Source of the DNA: Saprospiraceae bacterium
GTDB taxonomy: Bacteria; Bacteroidota; Bacteroidia; Chitinophagales; Saprospiraceae
Direction of reading: 5' to 3'
Length of the DNA: 64,000 nucleotides
Assembly: GCA_016706365.1 (NCBI GenBank)
Contig: JADJJU010000005.1
Coordinates: 310,001-374,000 of the forward strand
Shown: piece after piece, positions 42,624 through 51,639 of the stretch
Numbering within the stretch: the first letter of the stretch is position 1
Layout: every line of letters starts with the position of its first letter
Translations under genes and position numbers: made by a program
Notes under the pieces: generated by a model
The model's input: the letters and a program-made list of their open reading frames with translations, nothing else
Told to the model about the DNA's origin: nothing
Database searches by the model: none

Positions 42624-43844
42624 CTAATTCGTTGGCCTATCCGGCACAGGGGCACTGGCATGATATTCTTCGAAAATTTTCACAGCATAGTTTTCCAGTA
42701 ATTCATCCAGTCGTTTTTTGTCTTTGGCTTTCAGGATAAATCCAACATGGTACTCTTTATTCATACGCCACCAAATTTCCTTATCATTAAATGTGCTGGT
42801 GTCAGGCCATTCCTGCCGGGCAAGAGAGACTACAATTCCTGCACTGGAATCTTCGGTTTTGGGTAAGGTATATTTTTTACCTAAAGCTTGTGCTGTTTCC
42901 AGGTTGGCCCATTCTCTCCACAAGTTGATACCACTTGCTGCTTCCACCATTTCTGCTAAATGTGCCCCTCCAACTCGGGAAGAAGTCTCTAAAAAAACAA
43001 ATTCACCTGTCTCGTGTGATTTGATGAATTCTGTATGGGAAGCACTATAGACCATTCTGAAAGCATTCATAACTTTTTCGGTTAGTACTTTCAGTTTTTT
43101 TGCATCTGCGTTTGAATTAGGAAGTGCAGCGGATCGGAATATCCCGCCACCGTGTGCCACTTCCATAGGTGTATTGAGATAGCGGCTGGATTTGCAAAAA
43201 ACCAATGTGCCATCCTCAGAAAGTGAGTCGACGTGGAATACATCTCCGGGCTTGAATTGCTCAGCGAGGTATTGGTATCTTCTCTCTCCGACTTTATCCA
43301 GAACTGCCCAAATTTCGTCTTTAGTCCTACATTTTGTAATACCTGTAGCAGATGCTTCAGATCTCGGCTTGATCAGCCAGGGGCCTTCTACTGTATCCAG
43401 GTAATGATTGATTTCTGCATCGTTGAACAGTGGAGTAAATGGAGGGACCGGAATACCAGCTTCCTTTGCTCTAATTCTCATGGCCAGTTTATCTCTGAAA
43501 TATCGGGCAGTAGATTGTCCCATTCCGGGAATTCTGAATTCCTCCCTTATATGTGCTGCTTTCTCCACATCAAAATCATCCAAAGCCACTACTCTGTCTA
43601 TTTTTACACTTCTCATCAACCAGGCGAGTCCTTTAATCATATCCAGCGGATTCCACACACCATCCGGACCATCCTCCAGATAAAAGGTCTCATCAATATG
43701 ATCATAAGGCCATGGACTGCCTTTCAACTTTAAACCTGTTAGAAAATAGACATTATTGCCGGCTCGCTTGCAGGCTCTGATGAATTCTTCACCTTTAAAA
43801 TAACTGGAAACTAATAGAAAATTAAGACCTGTCGGTTGACTCAT
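42624..43844 (-). CDS. ATP-grasp domain protein
   Basis: About 406 residues from the start at 43844 (MSQPTGLNFLLVSSYFKGEE); the ATG at 43922 adds 26 residues that lack family character. The protein has the three-part ATP-grasp fold: an N-terminal Rossmann-like part (DRVVALDDFDVEKAAHIREE), the ATP loop region GPWLIKPRSEASATGITKCR, the YLAEQFKPGDVFHVDSLSED lid and the Mg-binding EFVFLETSSRVGGAHLAEMV. Members ligate a carboxylate to an amine or thiol; the substrates cannot be named. It is followed by repeats on both sides and has no operon partner. Confidence 0.82.
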   Translation of the reverse strand: MSQPTGLNFLLVSSYFKGEEFIRACKRAGNNVYFLTGLKLKGSPWPYDHIDETFYLEDGPDGVWNPLDMIKGLAWLMRSVKIDRVVALDDFDVEKAAHIREEFRIPGMGQSTARYFRDKLAMRIRAKEAGIPVPPFTPLFNDAEINHYLDTVEGPWLIKPRSEASATGITKCRTKDEIWAVLDKVGERRYQYLAEQFKPGDVFHVDSLSEDGTLVFCKSSRYLNTPMEVAHGGGIFRSAALPNSNADAKKLKVLTEKVMNAFRMVYSASHTEFIKSHETGEFVFLETSSRVGGAHLAEMVEAASGINLWREWANLETAQALGKKYTLPKTEDSSAGIVVSLARQEWPDTSTFNDKEIWWRMNKEYHVGFILKAKDKKRLDELLENYAVKIFEEYHASAPVPDRPTN

Positions 43845-44013
43845 ATGAATGGAATATTTGTGGTGAATGATTGGATTTTGTTTTGATTGCTGAAAAGTAT
43901 GTAAAAAAGAAGGTTTTCCCAAATAGTAATTCTGTAGAAATGCGACCTCCTTATTATGAGCAGGTTCAAGTTATGTGAGTCAGAACCAGATTGCACGGTT
44001 TTGTTTTGTCAGG

Positions 44014-44114
44014 ATTTTTGCTTGAGGGCAAAAATACGCGCCAAAACGATGTATTTTGTTTTTGTACCCGGGGTTGTACCCCGGGTTATTTATATTATAC
44101 CCCTTCGGGGTATA
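44014..44114. repeat. three successive hairpins (REP-like) in a gene-free stretch
   Basis: In the gap 43845-44390 lie ATTTTTGC-N6-GCAAAAAT (44014-44035), ACCCGGGG-TTGTA-CCCCGGGT (44066-44086) and TATACCCC-TTC-GGGGTATA (44096-44114). The first belongs with the hairpins at 17578 and 20672. Paired GC-rich palindromes of this type are common dispersed elements in Bacteroidota genomes. Confidence 0.65.
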
Positions 44115-44160
44115 CCTCAGTAATGAACCTTATTTCATTTGTCCCTCGCGGCTGCTCACT

Positions 44161-44272
44161 AACAGCTAACGGCCAAAAGCCAACAGCGGCTGTTTCACTC
44201 ATCATTCAACACTCATCATTCATAACTCCACACTGGCTGATCGCCAACAGCTAAAGGCCAACAGCTAAAAGC
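44161..44272. repeat. sixteen in-phase heptamers (AACAGCT, CATTCAT and related)
   Basis: From 44161 the sequence divides without any gap into sixteen seven-base units, mixing an AACAGCT/AAAAGCC type, a CACTCAT/CATTCAT type, and the AACAGC type again. The unit types match those in other gaps of the window. Confidence 0.65.
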
Positions 44273-44324
44273 CGGTAGTTTGATTTAGAAAGTAATAAGC
44301 TGGCAGAGTCATTATAATTTACAA

Positions 44325-44356
44325 AAGAGGGAACAACAAAAATGTCTTTCCCTCTT
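44325..44356 (-). terminator. terminator after the five-module SusE/F-like gene
   Basis: AAGAGGGAA / TTCCCTCTT, a perfect 9-bp stem with a 14-base loop, lies 35 bp beyond the stop; on the transcript strand it is followed by TTTTGTAAATT. Confidence 0.65.
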
Positions 44357-44390
44357 ATATTCTGAAAAATAAATGGATTTAGAATCCTGT

Positions 44391-46154
44391 TTATTTAGCG
44401 ATAATTACTTGCTTACCAACAATATATTTGTCATTTGCAATTTGTAGAATGTAAGTTCCAGCAGGAAGATTCTGTGCAGGAATTACATTTACAGGTAGCA
44501 AATTCATTGTTTGGCTGTGAACCATTTCACCTTTCATGCTGAAAATGCTAACTCTGGCTTCTCCTCTGAATAAATCAGATTTGAACTCCAGATTTATCAC
44601 ATCTCTTGCCGGATTAGGGAAGATACTGATGATATCAGATTTCAACACGCTCGTAGTGGAGCTTGGCTCTGAAAAGGAATATTCCCCTGTAACTGTGTGA
44701 AGCTCTACTCTATAAGTGCCGGCTAAAACAGGGATGTTTGGTCCATCCTGAGTACCCACACCAGAAGGGAAGTCAACAGCACCCCAGTTTACAGTCCAGG
44801 CATCTTCTGCACGAAACTTCATCTCACCTGTATTAAGGTCTATAGAAGGATGGTACCAGAATGACTCATCAACCAGGTCTTTTATCATATCAAAATCTGT
44901 ATCCCATCCTGCAGTCGGAGATCCAGGGCCTATCATTCCTACAGTGTTGAAAATCACCAATAGTTCAAAGTTATATACACCGGTTGTGGAGTTAAATGTA
45001 ATTTTATATTCACCTGCAACAACCGGGATATTTGCTCCATCCTGCTCTCCGGTTCCGCTTGGGAAATCACCTGAACCCCAATTTACAGCCCAGTCATTGT
45101 CGGCACGGAATTTCAATTCACCGTCAGTAAGGATGGCTCTTAATCTCCAAATAGAAACATCATTTGGATCTTGTTCCATTGCGGTTTCATTGTCCCATCC
45201 ACCTGGAGTAGCATCTCCAATTATGCCAATAGAAGAATAGTTGCCAATCAGTAAGAAGCTATATTCAGCAGTAGCTGTATTAAATGTAACCAGATAATCA
45301 CCCGCAGTTGCAACAATATTGCCACCATCTAAAACACCTACACCAACAGGGAAATCCGTTCCACCCCAGTTGATAGCCCAATCATTGTTTGCTCTGAATT
45401 TGAATTCACCATCTGTCATGGTGACAGTTCCTCTCCAAACATCGGGATTTCCGGCATCTCTGTTAAGTGGAGTATCTGTATCCCATCCACCCGGAGTAGC
45501 TGCACCAATCAATCCAATTGTATTGAATGATATAATTTCGGAAAACAAATACTCGCCTGTAGATTTGTCAAAATCAATTCTGTATCTTAAAACAGCCGGG
45601 ATTGGAATATTTGCTCCATTCTGAACACCAACGCCTGCAGGAAAATCAAGAGAACCCCAGTTGATATCCCAGCTTCCTGTGGTTCTGAATTTTAGTTCTC
45701 CTACAACCAGATCCACTTCAAGAAAATACTTGTTGGAATCAGCCTCATCCCTGTACATTTTAGTGTCATTGTCCCATCCTCCCGGTGTCGCATTTCCGAT
45801 GATACTAATATCTGATTCCACATCGAAAAAATACTCACCGGTAGTAGAATTAAAGGTGACTACATAATCTCCTGCAAAAACAGGAATATCTGGTCCACCT
45901 TGTACACCTGTACCTTCCGGGAAATCAGAGGCTCCCCAGTTGATATCCCAGGCATCATCAGCTCTGAATTTAGCAAATCCGTCAATTAAGGTAATTTCCA
46001 GACGCCATTCATCATCTGAAATACGCTCCATGTCAGTATCTGCATCCCATCCTCCCGGGGTAGCAGAACCTATTAAACCCACACTCCCAATTTGGGCAAA
46101 AGCTACCGAAACCAGTAGCAAATTAAATACTGTAAAAAGTAAACGTGACCACAT
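44391..46154 (-). CDS. five-module SusE/SusF-like glycan-binding protein with T9SS tail
   Basis: A 587-residue exported protein. After a signal peptide (LLFTVFNLLLVSVAFAQ) come five tandem ~95-residue modules, each of the form IGxATPGGWDxDTxM, LxxGExKFRAxxxWxINWG, FPxGxGxQxGxNIP and YxVTFNxxTGEY; the fifth has GPGSPTAGWDTDFDM. These resemble the surface starch-binding modules of SusE/SusF. The C-terminus SIFPNPARDVINLEFKSD to KQVIIAK is a T9SS type A sorting domain, so it is delivered to the surface by T9SS instead of the lipoprotein route used by classic SusE/F. It is transcribed divergently from SusC. Confidence 0.85.
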   Translation of the reverse strand: MWSRLLFTVFNLLLVSVAFAQIGSVGLIGSATPGGWDADTDMERISDDEWRLEITLIDGFAKFRADDAWDINWGASDFPEGTGVQGGPDIPVFAGDYVVTFNSTTGEYFFDVESDISIIGNATPGGWDNDTKMYRDEADSNKYFLEVDLVVGELKFRTTGSWDINWGSLDFPAGVGVQNGANIPIPAVLRYRIDFDKSTGEYLFSEIISFNTIGLIGAATPGGWDTDTPLNRDAGNPDVWRGTVTMTDGEFKFRANNDWAINWGGTDFPVGVGVLDGGNIVATAGDYLVTFNTATAEYSFLLIGNYSSIGIIGDATPGGWDNETAMEQDPNDVSIWRLRAILTDGELKFRADNDWAVNWGSGDFPSGTGEQDGANIPVVAGEYKITFNSTTGVYNFELLVIFNTVGMIGPGSPTAGWDTDFDMIKDLVDESFWYHPSIDLNTGEMKFRAEDAWTVNWGAVDFPSGVGTQDGPNIPVLAGTYRVELHTVTGEYSFSEPSSTTSVLKSDIISIFPNPARDVINLEFKSDLFRGEARVSIFSMKGEMVHSQTMNLLPVNVIPAQNLPAGTYILQIANDKYIVGKQVIIAK

Positions 46155-46195
46155 AATACATTAATTTTAATTGTTTTAAAGGAACTTAATGTCAA

Positions 46196-46228
46196 TTGGA
46201 CACAAAGTAAGAATTTTTTCTATTTTTG
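46196..46228 (+). promoter_or_regulatory. possible SusC promoter, TTG-N22-TATTTTTG
   Basis: The 126-bp divergent gap holds a -33 TTG at 46196-46198 and TATTTTTG at 46221-46228, matching TAnnTTTG, 53 bp before the SusC start. On the other strand TTACTTTG, a one-mismatch box, could serve the SusE/F-like gene. Confidence 0.42.
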
Positions 46229-46280
46229 ATGTGCATTTGAGAAGAAAAAGAAAGGTATAAACAAGTAAATCAATCGAATT

Positions 46281-49223
46281 ATGACAAGAAAGTTACTTTT
46301 AATGCTCATGACGGTAGGCTTGCCACTATTGGTACTAGGGCAACGCAGTATCACCGGCAAAGTGTCAGACGCTACTACCGGAGAACCCCTCATTGGAGCA
46401 ATTGTCGTCAGCAAAAGCGACATTAGCCTTGGTACGGCTACAGATTTTGATGGGAATTTTGTATTACAAGTACCAGACAATACCACAGCACTACTTATAT
46501 CATATACGGGATATGAGACTCAGGAAGTAACACTGGATGCATCAAATACAGTGACAGTAAGCCTTTCAGAAGGACAAAACCTGCTTAAAGATGTCATTGT
46601 TATTGGTTATGGAACTGTGAAAAGGGAAGATGCGACCGGATCTGTGCAAACAGTAGGAGCTTCTGAATTTAACAGAGGGGCCATAACTTCACCCCAGGAA
46701 TTACTGGCTGGTAAAGTTGCCGGAGTTTCCATCACTAGTGGAGGTGGGGGGCCAGATGAGAATGCTTCCATAAGAATCAGAGGCGAGTCTTCATTGAGCG
46801 CAGCAAATGATCCATTAATTGTAGTGGATGGTGTGCCTTTGGGTGGTGGGGTATCCGGGAACCGAAACTTTCTGAACTTCATAAATCCAAATGATATTGA
46901 AAGTATGACAGTGCTGAAGGATGCTTCCGCGACTGCAATTTATGGTAGCAGGGCAAGTGCCGGTGTAGTTTTAATCACTACCAAGAAAGGAAGTGCCCAA
47001 AAGTTAAGAATAGATTTTAATACAAATTTTTCCGTTGCTCAGCCTGTATCTTTTATTGATGTTCTATCTGCGGATGAGTATAGACCAGTATTTGAAGCAA
47101 GGTTTCCAAATAATGTAGACTTATTAGGGGAGGCAAATACAGATTGGCAAAAGGAAATTTATCAAAATGCAATTGCACATGATCACAATTTAAGTGCAAC
47201 GGGAAAAATTGGATTTTTGCCTTTTAGAGTGTCAGTTGGATATACTGATAAAGATGGAATTTTAAAAACGGATAATTTTAAAAGATACACAGGGTCAATT
47301 AATTTGAATCCTAGTTTTATGGATAATAGGTTACAATTCAATGTTGGTCTGAGAAGTATGCTTACTCAAAACCAATTTGCAGACAGAGGAGCAATTGGAA
47401 GTGCTGTAAATTTTGACCCTACTCAACCTGTCTATGATTCTGAAAGTGTATATAGCGGGTACTTTGTTTGGTTAGGAAGCAACGGTCGCCCTCAACCTCT
47501 TGCTACTGCAAATCCAGTTTCTCTTCTTAATCTGAGAGATGATAATTCGAAAGTTCAACGACATGTAGTCAATGGATCAGCGGATTACAGATTTAAATTT
47601 TTACCTGAATTGCGTGCGAATCTCAACCTTGCATATGATTATTCCAATGGATCAGGATCCGTTAATGTGCCAGGAGAAAACAAAGTTGCGTTTTCTTATG
47701 ATCCCATCTACGGTGGTGGGGTAAATAATACTTATAATGCTATTGCTACTAATGCATTATTAGAATTCTATCTTAATTACAAAAAGAGTTTTGGAGACCA
47801 TGATATTGACTTGATGGGAGGATATTCATGGCAAAGATTTTACAACGATAATAGCTTTAAAAATAATAATGCTGCACTTTCCCTTCCAAATCCAGGTGAG
47901 CAGGACAGCATAAGGTCCGAATTATACTTGTTATCATTATATTCAAGATTAAATTATGGCTTTAAAAACTGGCTATTAGTTACCCTCTCATTAAGGAGTG
48001 ATGCTACTTCCAGATTTGCACCTGAAAACAGATGGGGTTTGTTCCCGGCAACTGCAGTAGCTATTAAATTGCTGGAAAATAATAACACTTTTTTCAATTC
48101 ACTGAAATTGAGAGCTGGTTGGGGAGTAACTGGCCAACAGGATATTGGATCCAGGTATGTATATCAAGCTAATTATGTAATTAGTCAAAATAATGCCCGG
48201 TATCAGTTTGGAGACGAATTCATCAACTTGTTTCGGCCTAATGGATATGATAGAAATATTAAATGGGAAGAGACTTCAACTGTCAATTTGGGAGTGGATA
48301 TGTCTATTGTAAAAAATAGACTTGCAGCAACTCTGGAAGTGTATCAGCGGAATACCAAGGATTTACTAGTTAGAGTTCAGGTCCCTGCCGGTACAAACCT
48401 TACCAATTTTATTAATACAAATATTGGAGACATGATTAACAGAGGAGTTGAGTTTTCAGTCCTTGCATCTCCAATTGCCAACAATAGGGTTAAATGGGAA
48501 TTAAATGCCAATGTAACCTACAATGATTTTGAAGTAACTAAATTAACAGCTTCAAGTGATCCGAATTATCCCGGTCTGCCTGTTGGGGGAATAGCAGGTG
48601 GCGTAGGAAGCACCATTCAAAACCATAATGTTGGTTATGCGCCATATTCATTTTATGTGTATGAACAATTGTATGATGAAAATGGAAATTTTCTAGCCGG
48701 TCAATACGCTGATAGAAATGGTGATGGTGCTGTAAACGACATGGACAGATACCGCTACAAGAAACCATTTGCAGATTTCAGTTTTGGGCTAAGCAGTAAT
48801 CTGAAGGTAGGAAATTTTGATTTTTCTTTTGGTGCAAGAGCAAATGTTGGAAACTATGTTTACAATAATGTGGCTACGGATCTTGGACACCTGGCAAGAA
48901 TGTGGCAAACTACCAATTTTACTTTCAATGTTCATCAATCAGCAATTGATAACAATATTGACAATCAGGTTACGAATGGTCAGAATATTATTTTCAGTGA
49001 TCACTTTGTTCAGGATGCATCATTTCTGAGATTTGATCATATTACTCTTGGGTATAATTTTGATAACCTTATAGGCAACTTCCTGAGGATCTATGCCACT
49101 GTACAGAACCCATTCGTGATAACTAAATACACAGGAATTGATCCGGAAATTTTCGGTGGGATTGACAACAGTTTTTATCCTCGTCCACGGACATTCCTGC
49201 TTGGCTTGAATGTTTCATTTTAA
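46281..49223 (+). CDS. SusC-like TonB-dependent outer-membrane transporter
   Basis: A 980-residue SusC/RagA family transporter that imports oligosaccharides with SusD as its lid. Order: signal peptide (LLLMLMTVGLPLLVLGQ), a carboxypeptidase-regulatory-like domain (RSITGKVSDATTGEPLIGAI, residues about 22-100), the plug with LKDVIVIGYGTVKREDATGS and SIRIRGESSLSAANDPLIVV and the motif DASATAIYGSRASAGVVLIT, then the 22-strand barrel ending in RPRTFLLGLNVSF. The final aromatic is as expected for an outer-membrane barrel. It is directly followed by SusD after 13 bp. The substrate is probably galactan-derived, judged from GH53 genes further on. Confidence 0.93.
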   Translation: MTRKLLLMLMTVGLPLLVLGQRSITGKVSDATTGEPLIGAIVVSKSDISLGTATDFDGNFVLQVPDNTTALLISYTGYETQEVTLDASNTVTVSLSEGQNLLKDVIVIGYGTVKREDATGSVQTVGASEFNRGAITSPQELLAGKVAGVSITSGGGGPDENASIRIRGESSLSAANDPLIVVDGVPLGGGVSGNRNFLNFINPNDIESMTVLKDASATAIYGSRASAGVVLITTKKGSAQKLRIDFNTNFSVAQPVSFIDVLSADEYRPVFEARFPNNVDLLGEANTDWQKEIYQNAIAHDHNLSATGKIGFLPFRVSVGYTDKDGILKTDNFKRYTGSINLNPSFMDNRLQFNVGLRSMLTQNQFADRGAIGSAVNFDPTQPVYDSESVYSGYFVWLGSNGRPQPLATANPVSLLNLRDDNSKVQRHVVNGSADYRFKFLPELRANLNLAYDYSNGSGSVNVPGENKVAFSYDPIYGGGVNNTYNAIATNALLEFYLNYKKSFGDHDIDLMGGYSWQRFYNDNSFKNNNAALSLPNPGEQDSIRSELYLLSLYSRLNYGFKNWLLVTLSLRSDATSRFAPENRWGLFPATAVAIKLLENNNTFFNSLKLRAGWGVTGQQDIGSRYVYQANYVISQNNARYQFGDEFINLFRPNGYDRNIKWEETSTVNLGVDMSIVKNRLAATLEVYQRNTKDLLVRVQVPAGTNLTNFINTNIGDMINRGVEFSVLASPIANNRVKWELNANVTYNDFEVTKLTASSDPNYPGLPVGGIAGGVGSTIQNHNVGYAPYSFYVYEQLYDENGNFLAGQYADRNGDGAVNDMDRYRYKKPFADFSFGLSSNLKVGNFDFSFGARANVGNYVYNNVATDLGHLARMWQTTNFTFNVHQSAIDNNIDNQVTNGQNIIFSDHFVQDASFLRFDHITLGYNFDNLIGNFLRIYATVQNPFVITKYTGIDPEIFGGIDNSFYPRPRTFLLGLNVSF

Positions 49224-49236
49224 AATCTGAAATCTG

Positions 49237-51438
49237 ATGATTATGAAAAATATAAAATTTGTATTGCTAATGTTGGCTGTCATTCTAAGTCATGGCTGCT
49301 TTAAAGACCTGGATACTGTACCTTTAGATCCAACTGAGATTACGTCCGGAGTGGTGTACAACGATCCAAGCACCTATAAGAAAGTATTGGCCAAATTATA
49401 TGCTGGCCTTGCGCTCTCTGGTCAACAAGGACCTGCAGGAGCAGCAGACATAGAAGGTATTGATGAAGGTTTTGGACAATATCTGAGAGGATTTTGGTAC
49501 CATGCTGAATTAACTACAGATGAAGCTGTTATTGGTTGGGCAGACCAGACTATTGGAGATTTCCATGGTCAAAATTGGACCTCACTTGACGGATTTACTT
49601 ATGCCTTTTATAGCAGGGTCTTTTACCAAATTTCAGTTTGCAATGAGTTTATAAGAGAGACGACTGATGCCAAACTTGATGAAAGAAATGTTTCAGGAAC
49701 ATTGCGCGATGAGATTAGAAGATACCGTGCTGAGGCCAGATTTTTACGTGCATTGAGTTACTGGCATGCTCTGGATATATTCAGAAATGTGCCATTTGTA
49801 ACCGAAGCAGATGCTGTAGGATCCTTCTTTCCAAAACAGACTAATGCGAATGATTTATTTGCATATATAGAATCGGAACTTAAAGCCATTGATGCAGATT
49901 TGGCCGCTCCCAGATCAAATGAATATGCAAGAGCAGATAAAGCTGCTGCATGGGCACTGTTGGCAAAATTATATCTGAATGCTCAGGTTTATATTGGTCA
50001 AAATCGCTATAATGATTGTCTGGAGGTTTGTGAGAGGATAATAAATGCCGGGTATGTACTGGATCCAGTGTATCAACATGTATTCCTTGCTGATAACCAC
50101 CGAGCTACTGAGGTGATATTCCCAATAGCTTTCGATGGTATCAATACACCTTCGTTTGGTGGTACTACTTTTATCATCAATGCAGCTATAGGGGGTTCAA
50201 TGAATGCATCTTCATTGGGAATGGCTGGAGGCTGGGGAGGAACCAGAGCTACTCGTCAGTTAGTGGAGAAATTCCCACAAGATTTGACCGGAATTATTGT
50301 GGAATTTAATGCTGGTGCTACTTCTACATATCCCAAGGCTTATGTCCCGGGTTCATATCAGGGCTTTATGGGAGGGGATTCTAAAAATTCAATTTCTTCC
50401 AAAGGTAAAAACCAGATTTTTGAAGGCTACAGATATTTTCCGGAAAATAACACCGAGTTTGTAGTCCTAAGAAATCCGAGTTCAACACTTGGAGGTAAAT
50501 TGGGGTCTAATAATCAGGATGGCACACTTCAAACAGGAGGTGCGAATATAGTGGCCGCTCAAAGTGGCTTATATTACATTAAAGCTGATTTACGATCAGG
50601 CAGTCTGGGATATGAATTGGATAGAAGAACCGCTGTTATTTCAGGTTCTGCGACAGGTGGTTCAGAGATTAATTTTACCTGGAATAATGAATTGGACTAT
50701 GGGAGAATTGTCGCTTCCGATGAACTAAGTGAAGGTAGTTTTCTGATCACGATTCGCGGAAATAACACCACCATAGTTTTAGGTGATAATGGTATGGATG
50801 GGCTTCTGGAAGTAAACGGAGCACCTATTCAAGTGAGCAAATCCGGAGGGTATAAAATCACTCTTGATCTGAAACAAGAGGATTATAACTACAAAATGGA
50901 ACTTACTAGTTTTGATAGAAGAGGATTCTTTTACACTAATGGTCAAAAATTGGATATTGATACTCTTTCTGTATTTACAAACGGATACGGTGTTCAGAAA
51001 TTTAAGAATATTACAAGAGATGGTATTGCCGGCTCAAATGCCACCCATCCGGATACAGATTTTCCTATGTTCCGTTTGGCAGATATTTATTTGATGGCTG
51101 CAGAGGCAATCTTTAGAAATTCAGGAGATATAAGTAAAGCAGTGGATTACGTCAACATAGTCAGACAGCGTGCTTACACTGGCACTGCCGGTAACATAAA
51201 TGCTTCTCAATTAACGCTTGATTTTCTAATTGATGAGAGAGCCCGGGAATTGTACTGGGAATGCCATAGAAGAACGGATCTGATCCGCTTCGGCAAGTTC
51301 AGTAATACGAATTATCTGTGGCAATGGAAAGGAGGAGTCAGAGATGGACGCTCCACTGAGCAGTTCCGGGACATATTCCCGATTCCATCTGTAGATATCG
51401 GACTGAATCCGAATCTGGATCAAAATCCTGGATACTAA
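49237..51438 (+). CDS. SusD-like lipoprotein with embedded SusE-like modules
   Basis: A 733-residue SusD/RagB family lipoprotein; typical members have 500-600 residues. The lipobox is LSHGC at about residue 21. SusD TPR helices run through RYRAEARFLRALSYWHALDI and KAAAWALLAKLYLNAQVYIG. Between about residues 340 and 560 lies an insertion that begins YVPGSYQGFMGGDSKNS and EGYRYFPENNTEFVVL, with two repeats of a LGDNGMDGLLEVNGAPI / KITLDLKQEDYNY type; this is the pattern of SusE/SusF glycan-binding modules. SusD resumes at RRGFFYTNGQKLDIDTL and ends NPNLDQNPGY. It binds glycan over the SusC pore. A terminator follows. Confidence 0.9.
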   Translation: MIMKNIKFVLLMLAVILSHGCFKDLDTVPLDPTEITSGVVYNDPSTYKKVLAKLYAGLALSGQQGPAGAADIEGIDEGFGQYLRGFWYHAELTTDEAVIGWADQTIGDFHGQNWTSLDGFTYAFYSRVFYQISVCNEFIRETTDAKLDERNVSGTLRDEIRRYRAEARFLRALSYWHALDIFRNVPFVTEADAVGSFFPKQTNANDLFAYIESELKAIDADLAAPRSNEYARADKAAAWALLAKLYLNAQVYIGQNRYNDCLEVCERIINAGYVLDPVYQHVFLADNHRATEVIFPIAFDGINTPSFGGTTFIINAAIGGSMNASSLGMAGGWGGTRATRQLVEKFPQDLTGIIVEFNAGATSTYPKAYVPGSYQGFMGGDSKNSISSKGKNQIFEGYRYFPENNTEFVVLRNPSSTLGGKLGSNNQDGTLQTGGANIVAAQSGLYYIKADLRSGSLGYELDRRTAVISGSATGGSEINFTWNNELDYGRIVASDELSEGSFLITIRGNNTTIVLGDNGMDGLLEVNGAPIQVSKSGGYKITLDLKQEDYNYKMELTSFDRRGFFYTNGQKLDIDTLSVFTNGYGVQKFKNITRDGIAGSNATHPDTDFPMFRLADIYLMAAEAIFRNSGDISKAVDYVNIVRQRAYTGTAGNINASQLTLDFLIDERARELYWECHRRTDLIRFGKFSNTNYLWQWKGGVRDGRSTEQFRDIFPIPSVDIGLNPNLDQNPGY

Positions 51439-51462
51439 GTATTAGAATTTATTTGTAAAATA

Positions 51463-51502
51463 AAAGCTGCCCATTTCTGAGTGAAGTGGGCAGCTTTTTT
51501 TT
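51463..51502 (+). terminator. Rho-independent terminator after SusD
   Basis: AAAGCTGCCCA / TGGGCAGCTTT, a perfect 11-bp stem with a 13-base loop and a following T8 run, 24 bp past the stop codon. Confidence 0.88.
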
Positions 51503-51578
51503 GGTAGGATTTCAGATTTATGATTTATTTTCTACATTATAACTGAGCTCCTCAATACATTCTTATTAAATTCTTCCC

Positions 51579-51634
51579 ACCATTCACCATTCACCATTCA
51601 CCATTCACCATTCACCATTCACCATTCATCATTA
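51579..51634. repeat. perfect seven-base tandem repeat (ACCATTC)x7
   Basis: Seven exact copies of ACCATTC occupy 51579-51627, followed by the variant ATCATTA, ending 5 bp before the stop codon of the minus-strand esterase gene. It is the cleanest of the window's heptamer arrays. Confidence 0.92.
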
Positions 51635-51639
51635 AGATT

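Noticed and set aside
42137..42627. Several open frames on both strands in the gap before the ATP-grasp gene
   Set aside because: They cover the dispersed ~130-bp element and mirror each other; none has family motifs.
43991..44254. Open frame of 87 codons
   Set aside because: It is made of hairpin and heptamer repeats; the translation is repeat-derived.
51579..51634. Possible CRISPR array
   Set aside because: The seven-base units are contiguous with no spacers and no cas genes are nearby; it is a simple tandem repeat.
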